Shown: positions 26,039 through 35,878, numbered from the stretch's first letter. The stretch: 64,000 nucleotides of DNA from Mucispirillum schaedleri ASF457 (GCF_000487995.2 NZ_CP097562.1:186001-250000); one strand, 5' to 3'. Made by a program: numbers and translations. Notes: generated by a model not told the origin, from the letters alone.

Positions 26039-27160
26039 ATGCATTCTAAAACAGATGTAAAAACATTAATCATTAAAATAGGCAGCTCTATTTTATCAGG
26101 TAATGATCTTGGTCTTAACAGTGCTAGAATTGCATCATTAGTTTATCATATTGCAAAATTAAAACAGACTATTCCAAACATTGTAATAGTATCTTCTGGA
26201 GCAGTAGCATCAGGATTTAAGCTGCTTGGGTTTCCATCTCGTCCAAAAGATATTGTTGATAAACAAGCTTCAGCTGCTGTTGGGCAGGCAAGGTTAATAT
26301 GGACTTATGAACAGGCTTTTGCTCAGTATAATATTAATGTAGCACAAGTTCTGCTTACAAAAGATGATTTATCAAACAGAAAACGGTATCTTCATGCACG
26401 CTCTGCACTAAAAAGACTTTTAGAGCTTGGAGTTATCCCTATAATTAACGAAAATGATACAATTATAGTTGATGAATTAAAATATATAGAGTCATTTGGC
26501 GATAATGATAATCTTGGTGCTCTTGTTGCAGGTATTGTTGATGGAGATTTACTGCTTATTTTATCAGATGTAGATGGTCTTTATACAGCAGACCCTTCAA
26601 AAGATAAAAATGCAGAAATAATACATAAAGTTGAGTATATAAATGATGATATTATGGATAGTGCAGGAGGCAGCATATCTTCTGTTGGCACAGGAGGTAT
26701 GAAGTCAAAAATACAGGCTGCTAAAAAGGCACTTGAAGCAGGGTGTGAAGTAGCTATTATAAGGGGAATGGAGCCTGAAAATATAGAGAAATTCTTTAAG
26801 GAAGATAATATAGGCACATATTTTTATCAAAGTGTTTCTTCTATTAAAAAACGAAAATTCTGGATAGGTTATGCAGCTATTCCAAAAGGTGCTGTTATAA
26901 TAGATAATGGTGCAGATAATGCACTTTTAAATAATAAATCACTGCTTGCAAAAGGTATAATTAATATTAATGGTAAATTTCAGGCAGGAGCTGTTGTTTC
27001 TATTATAAACAATAATAGAGAAATAGCACGAGGAAAAATAAGATATTCTTCTGCTGATTTATTAAAAATTATGGGGAAAGCATCATCAGAAATATATGAT
27101 ATTTTAGGTTATAAAATATCAGATGAAGTTATACATAAAGATGATTTGCTTTTAATTTAA
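26039..27160 (+). CDS. proB: Glutamate 5-kinase
   Basis: First step of proline synthesis: phosphorylates glutamate at the gamma carboxyl. The amino-acid kinase domain (IIKIGSSILSG, VSSGAVASGFKLLG, QVLLTKDDL, LLILSDVDGLYTADP, VGTGGMKSKIQAAK) is followed by a PUA domain (about 280-373), as in the long form. At 373 residues it is normal length. Heads the run proB-proA-nadD-rsfS-trmL, just after tRNA-Gln. Confidence 0.95.
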   Translation: MHSKTDVKTLIIKIGSSILSGNDLGLNSARIASLVYHIAKLKQTIPNIVIVSSGAVASGFKLLGFPSRPKDIVDKQASAAVGQARLIWTYEQAFAQYNINVAQVLLTKDDLSNRKRYLHARSALKRLLELGVIPIINENDTIIVDELKYIESFGDNDNLGALVAGIVDGDLLLILSDVDGLYTADPSKDKNAEIIHKVEYINDDIMDSAGGSISSVGTGGMKSKIQAAKKALEAGCEVAIIRGMEPENIEKFFKEDNIGTYFYQSVSSIKKRKFWIGYAAIPKGAVIIDNGADNALLNNKSLLAKGIININGKFQAGAVVSIINNNREIARGKIRYSSADLLKIMGKASSEIYDILGYKISDEVIHKDDLLLI

Positions 27161-27175
27161 ATAAGGATAAAGAAT

Positions 27176-28417
27176 ATGGATTTAATGGCTCAGCTTGCAA
27201 AAACAAAAAAAGATGCTCATATATTTGCTGTATCACCAGCACCAAAAAGACATGCAGTATTATCAAATATTGCTTTGCTGCTTAATGAAAGAAGAGAAGA
27301 AATAAAAAAAATCAATAAGATAGATATTATTAATGCAGAAAATATGGACTTAAGCTCTGCAATGATAGACAGGCTTAGATTAACAGATAAAGAAATAGAT
27401 AGTATGATAAAAGCTGTTAATGAAATATCTATGCAGAAAGAAGTAATAGGGGAAGTAATATCTGGATATACCCGTCCTAATGGTTTAAAAATAAGAAAAG
27501 TCAGAGTTCCACTTGGTGTTGCAGGTATTATTTATGAATCACGACCTAATGTAACTATTGATAGTGCTGCTTTATGTATAAAATCAGGTAATGGTGCAGT
27601 ATTAAGAGGCGGAAAAGAAGCAATAAACTCTAATAAAATACTTGCTGAAATTATTACTGATTCACTTGAAAAGGCAGGGTTTTCTAAAGATATTATTTAT
27701 TTTATTCAAGATACTGATAGAAATATTATAAAATATATGGCTCAAGCTAAAGGGTTAATTGATGTAATTATTCCACGAGGAGGAGAAGGGCTTATTAACT
27801 TTGTTGTAGATAATGCCTGTATTCCTGTTATAATGCATGATAAAGGGGTATGCCATGTATTTATTGATGAAAGTGCAGAATATCAGCAGGCTTTATCTAT
27901 TGCTTTTAATGCAAAAGTGCAGCGTCCTAGTGCATGTAACTCTATGGAAACACTGCTTATTCATAAAAATATTTCAGACAAAATGCTGCCTGAAATAGCA
28001 GAAATATTTCAAGATGTAGATGTGGATTTAAGAGGCTGTCCTGAAACATTAAAATATGTAGACTGCAGACCTGCTATTGAAGAAGATTATTATACTGAAT
28101 ATCATGATATGATACTTTCTATAAAGGTAGTTGAAAATATTCAGGAAGCTGTTGCACATATTAATAAATATGGTTCAGGTCACAGCGACGCAATAGTTAC
28201 TACTGATTATAATAATGCAGAAAAATTTTTAAATGAAGTAGATTCTGCTGCTGTATATGTTAATGCGTCTACAAGGTTTACTGATGGCGGTGAATTTGGT
28301 CTAGGTGCAGAAATAGGTATCAGCACACAAAAACTTCATGTAAGAGGTCCTATGGGTGCAGAAGATTTAACTACTACCAAATATTTAATATATGGAAGCG
28401 GACAGCTGCGTGGATAA
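27176..28417 (+). CDS. proA: Gamma-glutamyl phosphate reductase
   Basis: Reduces glutamyl phosphate to glutamate semialdehyde with NADPH, the second proline step. Aldehyde-dehydrogenase fold with VPLGVAGIIYESRPNVT, KSGNGAVLRGGKEA, the Cys region QRPSACNSMETLL and STRFTDGGEFGLGAEIGIST. 413 residues. It starts 15 bases after proB with AAGGAT upstream and overlaps nadD as TAATG. Confidence 0.96.
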   Translation: MDLMAQLAKTKKDAHIFAVSPAPKRHAVLSNIALLLNERREEIKKINKIDIINAENMDLSSAMIDRLRLTDKEIDSMIKAVNEISMQKEVIGEVISGYTRPNGLKIRKVRVPLGVAGIIYESRPNVTIDSAALCIKSGNGAVLRGGKEAINSNKILAEIITDSLEKAGFSKDIIYFIQDTDRNIIKYMAQAKGLIDVIIPRGGEGLINFVVDNACIPVIMHDKGVCHVFIDESAEYQQALSIAFNAKVQRPSACNSMETLLIHKNISDKMLPEIAEIFQDVDVDLRGCPETLKYVDCRPAIEEDYYTEYHDMILSIKVVENIQEAVAHINKYGSGHSDAIVTTDYNNAEKFLNEVDSAAVYVNASTRFTDGGEFGLGAEIGISTQKLHVRGPMGAEDLTTTKYLIYGSGQLRG

Positions 28418-29025
28418 TGGATATTTGTATTTTTGGAGGAGCTTTTGACCCTATACATAAAGGACATATTGCAATAGCTATGTCAGCTGTTAAAAAGTTT
28501 CATTTTGATAAGCTGCTTTTTATGGTATCAAACGAGCCACCCCATAAGTCAAGCCATACTGCACCTTTTATGCACAGGCTGAATATGGTTAATCTTGCAT
28601 TAAGTGAACTTGGTGATAAGTTTGGTGTTACAGATATAGAAGCAAAACTAAATGATTTATCATATACTTATAATTCATTATATGCTTTAAAAAAAATATA
28701 TACTGATGATAATATATTTTTTTTAGTAGGAAGTGATATATTTGCAAGCATTAAACAATGGTATAATTATAAAAAATTATTTGATTTAGCACATTTTATT
28801 ATAGGATGCCGACCGGGTATTTCTTTTTCAGATATGATAGAAAGTGTCCCAGATGATATTAAGAAAAAAATTGAAGATAAAGATAAAATTGAGCTTTTTG
28901 AAATAGATTCATTTAATATTTCAAGCAGTGAAATTAGAAAATGTATAAAAAAATATCTTGAATATTTGCCTTCAAATGTTGCAAAATATATTATTAATAA
29001 TAATTTATATAATAAAGAGGTATAA
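28417..29025 (+). CDS. nadD: Nicotinate-nucleotide adenylyltransferase
   Basis: Makes deamido-NAD from nicotinate mononucleotide and ATP. The nucleotidyltransferase motif GGAFDPIHKGH (about 6-16), VGSDIFASIKQWYNYKKL and the C-terminal ISSSEIRK are diagnostic. 202 residues. Coupled by one-base overlaps to both proA and rsfS; nadD-rsfS is a widespread pairing. Confidence 0.94.
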   Translation: MDICIFGGAFDPIHKGHIAIAMSAVKKFHFDKLLFMVSNEPPHKSSHTAPFMHRLNMVNLALSELGDKFGVTDIEAKLNDLSYTYNSLYALKKIYTDDNIFFLVGSDIFASIKQWYNYKKLFDLAHFIIGCRPGISFSDMIESVPDDIKKKIEDKDKIELFEIDSFNISSSEIRKCIKKYLEYLPSNVAKYIINNNLYNKEV

Positions 29026-29357
29026 TGGGAACAAAAGAATTAGCAATAAAAATTAAAAAACTGCTGGATGATAAAAAAGGTGAAGATATAGTATGTTTTT
29101 TTATTGGAGAAAAATCTACTGTTGCAGATTATATGATAATTGCAACAGGTAATGTTGATACTCATGTTAAAGCATTAGCAGAATATGTAAGTGTTGAACT
29201 TAAAAAAGAAAATATTAATCCAATATATCATGAAGGAACAGCACATGGTGTATGGGTTTGTATTGATTATGGCGATATTATAGTGCATGTAATGCGTAAA
29301 AATGAAAGAGTATTTTATAATCTTGAATCTATTTGGGGCGGCTTCCCTAAAATATAA
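29025..29357 (+). CDS. rsfS: Ribosome silencing factor RsfS
   Basis: Binds ribosomal protein L14 and blocks subunit joining under starvation. The 110-residue protein has the conserved core ADYMIIATGNVDTHVKALAEYV, the EGTAHGVWVCIDYGDIIVHVM strand and the W in the SIWGGFPKI tail. It directly follows nadD, as in many bacteria. Confidence 0.93.
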   Translation: MGTKELAIKIKKLLDDKKGEDIVCFFIGEKSTVADYMIIATGNVDTHVKALAEYVSVELKKENINPIYHEGTAHGVWVCIDYGDIIVHVMRKNERVFYNLESIWGGFPKI

Positions 29358-29385
29358 ATAAAATATATTAAAAAGAGGTGTTTAT

Positions 29386-29847
29386 ATGTTTAGAATAATT
29401 TTATTAGAGCCTGAAATACCTCAAAATACAGGTAATATTGCACGGCTTTGTGCATCAACTGGTATAGAGCTTGTATTAGTTGGCAGGCTTGGGTTTTCAA
29501 TTGATGATAAACATTTGAAAAGAGCTGCCATGGATTACTGGGAATATGTAAATGTTAAACATATTAAAACTTTAGATGAATATTTTGAAGAAAATAATAA
29601 TTTTTATGCAATAAGCACAAAAGGACATAAAAACTATACAGAAATTACAATAAATATTAATAGTAAGATAGATATACTTTTTGGAAGTGAAGGGGCAGGA
29701 TTTCCTAACTTTGTATATGAAAAATATACAGACAGGCTTTATAGAATACCTATGAAAACAGAGTCTAGAAGTTTAAATCTGTCTTCATCTGCTGCTATTG
29801 TATCATACCATTTACTGTATAAATTAAATTTTCCAAATTTATTTTAG
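29386..29847 (+). CDS. trmL: tRNA (cytidine(34)-2'-O)-methyltransferase TrmL
   Basis: SPOUT methyltransferase acting on the wobble base of certain leucine tRNAs. Motifs LLEPEIPQNTGNIARLCASTG, KRAAMDYWEYV, LFGSEGAGFP and RSLNLSSSAAIVSYHLLYK match TrmL/YibK. 153 residues. Last gene of the proB run; AGAGGTG lies upstream. No obvious intrinsic terminator follows. Confidence 0.92.
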   Translation: MFRIILLEPEIPQNTGNIARLCASTGIELVLVGRLGFSIDDKHLKRAAMDYWEYVNVKHIKTLDEYFEENNNFYAISTKGHKNYTEITININSKIDILFGSEGAGFPNFVYEKYTDRLYRIPMKTESRSLNLSSSAAIVSYHLLYKLNFPNLF

Positions 29848-29935
29848 TTTTATTTTTGTAATGGGTATAGAAAAATAAAAAGATTATTATAAGGGTATGA
29901 GATAAAAATAGTGGAATAGTGAGATAAGTATGTTG

Positions 29936-30052
29936 CAGGACAATACAACTACTATACAATGACTATGCAGTTTTTAAAACTTAAAACGATTTTAACTTTT
30001 TTGGCGGGTATTTTTTAGCATTTATTATGCACTTATTATACACTAACTATAC
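29936..30052. repeat. Two blocks of three 11-bp tandem repeats
   Basis: On plus, block 1 (29936-29968) reads CAGGACAATAC, AACTACTATAC, AATGACTATGC; block 2 (30020-30052) reads ATTTATTATGC, ACTTATTATAC, ACTAACTATAC. Consensus is A-N-Y-N-A-Y-T-A-T-R-C. Units are contiguous, one helical turn each. Between the blocks lies TTAAAACGATTTTAA, itself a palindrome. The array sits in the 280-bp gap between trmL and the Mor-like pseudogene, with no adjacent promoter target. Protein-binding iterons are a possible reading; the function is unknown. Confidence 0.6.
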
Positions 30053-30127
30053 AAAAATTTTAAAAGGTGAACTTTTCATCACACCCACCATCATTTAATC
30101 TTTATCTTAATAATCTTTCACAATAGT

Positions 30128-30426
30128 TTACTTGATATTAATACGAGATTGTGAGCAAATAACTATTATATGGTTTGAACTTATATTATATTTTTTTGCT
30201 AAATCTATAAAAAATAACCCGTTTTTATAATCATCTTGAATATTTTTATGACGAATCCTTGTTGTTAAGCTGTCTGTTTTTGGGATATATATGGAGAGAC
30301 CACCATAAAACTCACATAATTTATATTCCGCTTCAATTACTATTATTTCAGCAATATCTTTAAACTTTTCCGTAAAATCATCATTGGTAAGCAGGGATAA
30401 ATTATACTTATTTTTTTGTCATTCAT
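30128..30426 (-). pseudogene. Mor-type transcription activator, frame broken at an A7 run
   Basis: GGGAGGAAGTTGT precedes ATG at 30426 (MNDKK...), but the frame stops early. One extra A in the A7 run (30413-30419) would join it to a 90-codon frame ending at 30128. Its C-terminal part carries FYGGLSIYIPKTD, RHKNIQDDYKNG and LAKKYNISSNHI, the YGG-x-x-x-YIP plus helix-turn-helix pattern of the Mor/phage Mu C family, of normal length (about 99 residues). It could be a real pseudogene, a slippage-controlled gene or a sequencing error. It lies next to the 11-bp repeats. Confidence 0.7.
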
Positions 30427-30643
30427 ACAACTTCCTCCCAATAAATATTTAATTTTATACTTATCCGCTGGATTTATAATCATAATACTAATAAATTTTA
30501 TATAATATCTTTACTTTTAATAAAAGAAAACAGTGGAAAAGTTATTTTATTTATACTATAGAAATAATAAAAATATTACTGATGTTAAATAACATAAACA
30601 CAGCAGCTTTATTTGTTATAACTATCATAAAATTTGAAATTTA

Positions 30644-31750
30644 TTATTTATCTTTAAATATAATAGTTCTTGAAATTATAAAAGTAATAAAGAATGTGAT
30701 TAATTCTGTAATAAGTTTAGTAATTTCTAAAAATATTGTTCCTAACCCTGTTATATCCTGCAAGGCATCATTATTTAAAAGAAAATAAAATACTGAATTA
30801 TTAATAATAAGCACATATATAACTAAAACAAAATATTTTTTATATTCATCAAAAATATTGGCATTTGATTTAAATACAAATCTTCTGTTTAAAATAAAAT
30901 TAAAGGTAGAAGAAACAAGCCGTGCTAAAATATTAGCACTAATTACAGTAAGGCTGATTTGTGCAATTTGACTATCACTTTGTGCATCAGGCACATGAAG
31001 CATTTTCATAAATACTTCAAGCATTGTAAAATCTATAATAAAAGATAAAATTGCAACCCATAAATATCTAAAAAATACAAAATATATTCTTAATGAATCT
31101 AATACAGGATTAAAGTGAGATGATGAGTTGCCATTTTCATATACTGTTGTAATAGGTATCTCTTTAATTGCATAGTGTTTTTCTTTTGCAAAGATAAGCA
31201 TATCAAGCTCAAAATCATATCCTGTTGTTTTAAGTTTTATTAAATCAGGTAAAAGAGATGCAGGTATTCCTCTAAGCCCAGTTTGAGTATCATTAATTTT
31301 AACACCAGAAAACAGTCTGAAAATGATTTTAGTAAATTTATTTCCAAATCTGCTTCTAAGTGGTATATTTTTATTATCAAAAACTCTGCCGCCAGTAATT
31401 AAAACATTATTAATATTTAACAAATTCTCTGCAATATTGATTACATCTTTACTTAGATGCTGTCCATCAGCATCTAAAGTAACAACACCACAGCTTTCTG
31501 GAAAATAATGTAGTGCAGCATTAAAGCCAGTTTTTAAAGCTGTCCCTTTTCCTAAGTTTACAGCATGGGTTTCTACTACTACCCCTAATGTTTTAAGCTC
31601 TGAAAATATATAATCAAATTCTTTACCGCTGCCATCATTTACACATACAATACCCTGAAATGCATTAGAATTCATTAATTCTTTTGCAATATTAATAACT
31701 ATAGGAAGTGGTTTATATGCTGGTATAACAGCTACTGGAAGTTTATTCAA
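30644..31750 (-). CDS. Glycosyltransferase family 2 fused to a GtrA-like membrane domain
   Basis: Residues 1-225 are a dolichyl/undecaprenyl-phosphate mannosyl- or glucosyltransferase-like GT2 domain (VAVIPAYKP, VCVNDGSG, NLGKGTALKTGF, LDADGQH, DTQTGLRGIP). The remaining 140 residues hold four hydrophobic helices and LVSSTFNFILNRRFVFKS, typical of GtrA. Such fusions load a sugar onto lipid carrier and may flip it for cell-envelope decoration. Last gene of the minus-strand leuS-lptE-holA run, 18 bases after holA. Confidence 0.85.
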   Translation of the reverse strand: MNKLPVAVIPAYKPLPIVINIAKELMNSNAFQGIVCVNDGSGKEFDYIFSELKTLGVVVETHAVNLGKGTALKTGFNAALHYFPESCGVVTLDADGQHLSKDVINIAENLLNINNVLITGGRVFDNKNIPLRSRFGNKFTKIIFRLFSGVKINDTQTGLRGIPASLLPDLIKLKTTGYDFELDMLIFAKEKHYAIKEIPITTVYENGNSSSHFNPVLDSLRIYFVFFRYLWVAILSFIIDFTMLEVFMKMLHVPDAQSDSQIAQISLTVISANILARLVSSTFNFILNRRFVFKSNANIFDEYKKYFVLVIYVLIINNSVFYFLLNNDALQDITGLGTIFLEITKLITELITFFITFIISRTIIFKDK

Positions 31751-31767
31751 AATATCCTCAATGTATA

Positions 31768-32670
31768 TTATAATTTATCTGCTGAAGTAATTGCTGATAA
31801 AACTGCATTATCTATACTTTTTAAACCAATTTTTATATCTTTGTCAAGTTCTGAAATAATATCAATAGCTTTTACTATTTCTTTTATTTTCCATTTTTTT
31901 TGTTGTTCTTTTATTTTTGAAAGTTGAAAAGGGTGAACTTGTTTTAAATAATCTTCATCAATATTTAATAAATAAAGCTGCATTATTCGTTTTGAAAGAG
32001 CAAAAAATATTTTAAAATTGCTATCATAACTATTATCCATAGTGCTGTATACTTTAAGAGCAGTTTTTATATCACGCATACCAAAAGCATCTGTCAGGGC
32101 AAAAATAGTTTCTTCTTTTTCACCAGAAAGCTGGTCTAAAAGGGTAGAAACAGATATTTTTTCTTTTTTACCCAGTATATATGTTTCAAGTTTTTCTGAT
32201 TCATGTAATACCATACTTAAATTATTTAAACATTTGCTTAGCATAATTTCTGCCTGTTCTTGACTTAACTTTATATTTTTTTCTTTAAAAATATCTATTA
32301 CATCATATATGGTTGCTTTTGCTTTTTTCTGCTCTTCAACAAATACTTTAAAATTTTTATTTTTAAATATTTTTACTAATGACTGGTCAATTTTGTCCTT
32401 AACAGGTGCAGTTATTATTAATGTTGTTTCAGAACATTTAGACATTATCTCTGCAAGATGCTCAATATCTTTTATTCTGCCTGCATTTCTAATAATCGCA
32501 GCTTTTGGGCTTCCAAATAAATCTACAGAATTTATATAGCTTAAAAAATCTTCTTTATTAAGCTCATCTCCAAAAAAAATTTCTAAATCTAAATTATCAT
32601 CTTTTGGAGTAAATAACTTAATATTTTTATCAATAAAATAACTAGAACCAGTTATAAAGTATTTTTCCAT
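31768..32670 (-). CDS. holA: DNA polymerase III subunit delta
   Basis: Clamp-loader subunit that opens the beta clamp. Sequence conservation is low, as usual for HolA, but the YFITGSSYFIDKNI start, the LIITAPVKDK region, VLHESEKLETYI and the C-terminal KWKIKEIVKAIDIISELDKDIKIGL helices fit, and the leuS-lptE-holA order is that of Escherichia coli. ATG at 32670 follows GGTG; a GTG two codons earlier is possible. Confidence 0.85.
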   Translation of the reverse strand: MEKYFITGSSYFIDKNIKLFTPKDDNLDLEIFFGDELNKEDFLSYINSVDLFGSPKAAIIRNAGRIKDIEHLAEIMSKCSETTLIITAPVKDKIDQSLVKIFKNKNFKVFVEEQKKAKATIYDVIDIFKEKNIKLSQEQAEIMLSKCLNNLSMVLHESEKLETYILGKKEKISVSTLLDQLSGEKEETIFALTDAFGMRDIKTALKVYSTMDNSYDSNFKIFFALSKRIMQLYLLNIDEDYLKQVHPFQLSKIKEQQKKWKIKEIVKAIDIISELDKDIKIGLKSIDNAVLSAITSADKL

Positions 32671-32679
32671 ATACACCAG

Positions 32680-33174
32680 CTATTTATAAACCTTACGGCT
32701 TATATTTAATCTAAAAGTTGTTAAATCATCTTCTATATTACTTTTTAGCTTACCATCTCTTGTTTGTAGTGTGATACCTGCATCTGAAGTAATAGAAAAG
32801 TTTGTTGATGTTTTAGTATTCCATGTATATATTTCTTTTCCGTCAATATCTGTTACTATAATAGTTAAATTATATGCAATATATGTAGAAGTTGCCTGGT
32901 CTGTGGCTGTTAAAACAGGATTAATATATTCTAAATTAGAAATTATTATATCCATAAAATATGTAGCCTGTTTATAAGAAGCAAGCTCATTATATTTTAA
33001 AAAAAAACGTTCTGCTTCTAACTGCATTATATCACCAATAGTGGAATCAATAGTGTCATTATGGACAGTATTAATATAATACTTAACAGGTATTTCATTG
33101 TTTAATCCAGCCATAGTATATCCGCAGGAAGATAATATTAGTAATAATAATGCAGCAAGCAGAAATCGTTTCAT
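32680..33174 (-). CDS. lptE: LPS-assembly lipoprotein LptE
   Basis: Outer-membrane lipoprotein that plugs the LptD barrel during LPS export. A lipoprotein signal with lipobox LSSC (C17), then a 147-residue domain with the opening GYTMAGLN common in LptE. The rest is poorly conserved. Position between leuS and holA, as in E. coli, makes the call firm and implies the cell has LPS. Start overlaps the leuS stop (TAATG). Confidence 0.85.
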   Translation of the reverse strand: MKRFLLAALLLLILSSCGYTMAGLNNEIPVKYYINTVHNDTIDSTIGDIMQLEAERFFLKYNELASYKQATYFMDIIISNLEYINPVLTATDQATSTYIAYNLTIIVTDIDGKEIYTWNTKTSTNFSITSDAGITLQTRDGKLKSNIEDDLTTFRLNISRKVYK

Positions 33175-35729
33175 TATTTTACCACAAGGCTTACAAGTTT
33201 GTTTTTAATAAATATTTTTTTAACAAGTTCTTTTTCTTCAAGATAAGATAATACTTTACTGTCTTTTAAAACAGTATCAAGAACAGTATTTTCTTCTGCA
33301 TCTCTAGGGAAAGTAAAGTTTGCTCTTACTTTGCCATTTATCTGAACAACAATAACTATTTCATCAGATATTGTATATTTTTCATCATATTCTGGCCATT
33401 TGCTTTCTGCAATAAAAGAAGTTTTGCCAGCAAGTTCATGAAGTTCTTCTGCCACATGTGGTGTAAATGGTGCTAAAATAGTGATTAATGTATTTAAGCT
33501 GAATGAAAATGCTGCTTTGTCATTATCATTTTCAAGTTTTTCTGCTGCAAGATAAAGAGTATTTACCATTTCCATAATAGCTGATACTGCAGTATTTAAC
33601 TGAAATCTTGCAATATCATTTGTTACTTTTTTAATTGCCGCATGAGTTGCTCTAATAATAGTTTTTGATGTTTCACCTTCAAATTCAGGGATATTATTAT
33701 AAACTTTTAATATATCTATATTAGATACAACAAGTCTAAATACACGGTTAATAAACCTGTAACATCCTTCAACACCATTTTCAGACCATTCTATTTCATT
33801 TTCTGGTGGTGCTGCAAAAACAGAGAAAAGCCTGATAGTATCTGCACCATACTGGTCATTTAATATACCAGGGTCTACTACATTTTTCTTAGATTTAGAC
33901 ATTTTTTCTACTCTGCCTTTTACAGCTATACTGCCGCATTTAGAACATTTACCATCTTTTACTTCATTAGGTAAAAGCCAGCCATCATTTTCACATTTCC
34001 ATGTTTCTTTGCAAACCATACCTTGAGTTAAAAGATTAGTAAATGGTTCGTCAAAAGAAAGATATCCCATATCTCTTAAAACTTTTACAAAAAACCTTGC
34101 ATATAAAAGGTGCATAACAGCATGTTCTATACCACCAATATACTGGTTCACAGGCATCCAGTAATCTACTTCTTTTTTATCAAACATATTTGTATCACAT
34201 TTTGGAGAGCAGTAACGCAGAAAATACCATGATGATTCCATAAAAGTATCCATAGTATCTGTTTCTCTTTTTGCTTTTCCACCACATACAGGGCAGGTAG
34301 TGTTTACAAAATCTTCTACAGTATCAAGTGGGTTGCCTTGACAATTAAAATTTACATTTTTAGGAAGTGCAACTGGTAAATCTTCTTCCTTAACTGGCTG
34401 CATACCACATTTTTCACAATATACAAATGGGATAGGTGCACCCCAGTAACGCTGCCTTGAAATACCCCAGTCTCTTAATCTAAAATTAACAGATGCTTTT
34501 GCTGCATTATCTTTTGCAAGATTTTCTATTACTTTCTTTTTAGCTTCATCATAATCAAGACCATTTAATTCACATGAGTTTACAAGTTTTCCAGCTCCGG
34601 TATATGCTTCTGTCATTGTATCAGGATTTAATTCTTCACCTTCTGGCTGAATAACTATTTTAATAGGAAGGTTATATTCTTTTGCAAATTCAAAGTCTCT
34701 TGTATCATGTGCTGGAACTGCCATAACAGCACCTGTGCCATAATCCATTAATACATAGTTTGCAATGTATACTGGAAGTTTTGTATTATTAACAGGGTTA
34801 ATTACATACCTGCCTGTAAAAAAGCCTTTTTTCTGTTTATTATCTGTTCTATCTGCTTTATCCTGCTTTACTATATCTGTAATAAATTTTAAGCCGTCAT
34901 GTTCATATTCTGTGCCTTTAATCAAATCTTTTACCATAGGATGTTCAGGTGCTAAAAGCATAAATGTTGCACCATAAAGAGTATCTGGTCTTGTTGTAAA
35001 AACAGTAACTGTTTTATCGCTTTCTGTAAATTTAAAAATGATTTCTGCACCAATAGATTTACCTATCCAGTTTCTCTGCATAGTTAAAACTTTTTCTGGC
35101 CAGCCTTTTAATTTATATGTATATTCTAATAATTCATCTGCATATTCTGTAATTTTTAAAAACCATTGTTCCAGCTCTTTCATTTCTACAATTGAAGAGC
35201 ATCGCCAGCAGTGCCCATCTTCCACTTGTTCATTTGCTAAAACTGTTTCACATTCAGGGCACCAGTTTACAAGAGATTTCTTTTTATATGCTAAACCTTT
35301 TTTCCATAATTCTATAAATATTTTCTGCTCCCATTTATAGTATTCTGGGTCACAAGTTGCTACTTCTCTTGACCAGTCATAAGAAAAACCTAGTTTTTTA
35401 AGCTGTTCTTTCATATTTGCAATATTTGAATATGTCCAGTCAGCAGGGTGTCTGTTATTTTGTTTTGCAGCATTTTCTGCAGGCAGACCAAAAGCATCCC
35501 AGCCCATAGGGTGAATAACATTTAGTCCCTGCATAAATTTAAAACGGGAAACAACATCACCAATAGAATAGTTGCGAACATGTCCCATGTGAATATTTCC
35601 TGATGGATATGGAAGCATTTCTAAACAATAATATTTTTCTTTACTATTATCTACTTCTCTTTTAAAAACATCATTTTCTTCCCAGCGTTTTTGCCATTTT
35701 GATTCAAATGCAGATGGATTATATTTCAT
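33174..35729 (-). CDS. leuS: Leucyl-tRNA synthetase
   Basis: Class I synthetase, 851 residues. HIGH motif as HMGH (in PSGNIHMGHVRNYS), zinc cysteines (CPECETVLAN and CWRC), editing domain (TTRPDTLYGATFM, AVPAHDTRDFEFA), a second C4 cluster after ENDGWL, KMSKS (KMSKSKKNVVDP) and an anticodon-binding C terminus. The start at 35729 follows GAAAGATTT; the longer frame from 35774 lacks a site. No T-box leader. Leads leuS-lptE-holA-GT2. Confidence 0.96.
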   Translation of the reverse strand: MKYNPSAFESKWQKRWEENDVFKREVDNSKEKYYCLEMLPYPSGNIHMGHVRNYSIGDVVSRFKFMQGLNVIHPMGWDAFGLPAENAAKQNNRHPADWTYSNIANMKEQLKKLGFSYDWSREVATCDPEYYKWEQKIFIELWKKGLAYKKKSLVNWCPECETVLANEQVEDGHCWRCSSIVEMKELEQWFLKITEYADELLEYTYKLKGWPEKVLTMQRNWIGKSIGAEIIFKFTESDKTVTVFTTRPDTLYGATFMLLAPEHPMVKDLIKGTEYEHDGLKFITDIVKQDKADRTDNKQKKGFFTGRYVINPVNNTKLPVYIANYVLMDYGTGAVMAVPAHDTRDFEFAKEYNLPIKIVIQPEGEELNPDTMTEAYTGAGKLVNSCELNGLDYDEAKKKVIENLAKDNAAKASVNFRLRDWGISRQRYWGAPIPFVYCEKCGMQPVKEEDLPVALPKNVNFNCQGNPLDTVEDFVNTTCPVCGGKAKRETDTMDTFMESSWYFLRYCSPKCDTNMFDKKEVDYWMPVNQYIGGIEHAVMHLLYARFFVKVLRDMGYLSFDEPFTNLLTQGMVCKETWKCENDGWLLPNEVKDGKCSKCGSIAVKGRVEKMSKSKKNVVDPGILNDQYGADTIRLFSVFAAPPENEIEWSENGVEGCYRFINRVFRLVVSNIDILKVYNNIPEFEGETSKTIIRATHAAIKKVTNDIARFQLNTAVSAIMEMVNTLYLAAEKLENDNDKAAFSFSLNTLITILAPFTPHVAEELHELAGKTSFIAESKWPEYDEKYTISDEIVIVVQINGKVRANFTFPRDAEENTVLDTVLKDSKVLSYLEEKELVKKIFIKNKLVSLVVK

Positions 35730-35878
35730 AAATCTTTCACCATTAATAATTTTAACTTTTATGTCATATACCACAATATATATAATTTAAGCAAGTAAAA
35801 TGTAATATTTTTAAGTTCAGATTATTATATATTAAGAGATTAAATTGAAAGGGTAAGTCTGTCTTTTAAAAGCAGCCT

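Noticed and set aside
30582-30788. 68-codon plus-strand frame
   Set aside because: It runs antisense into the GtrA-like end of the glycosyltransferase gene and has no ribosome-binding site; its hydrophobic character comes from the opposite-strand membrane helices.
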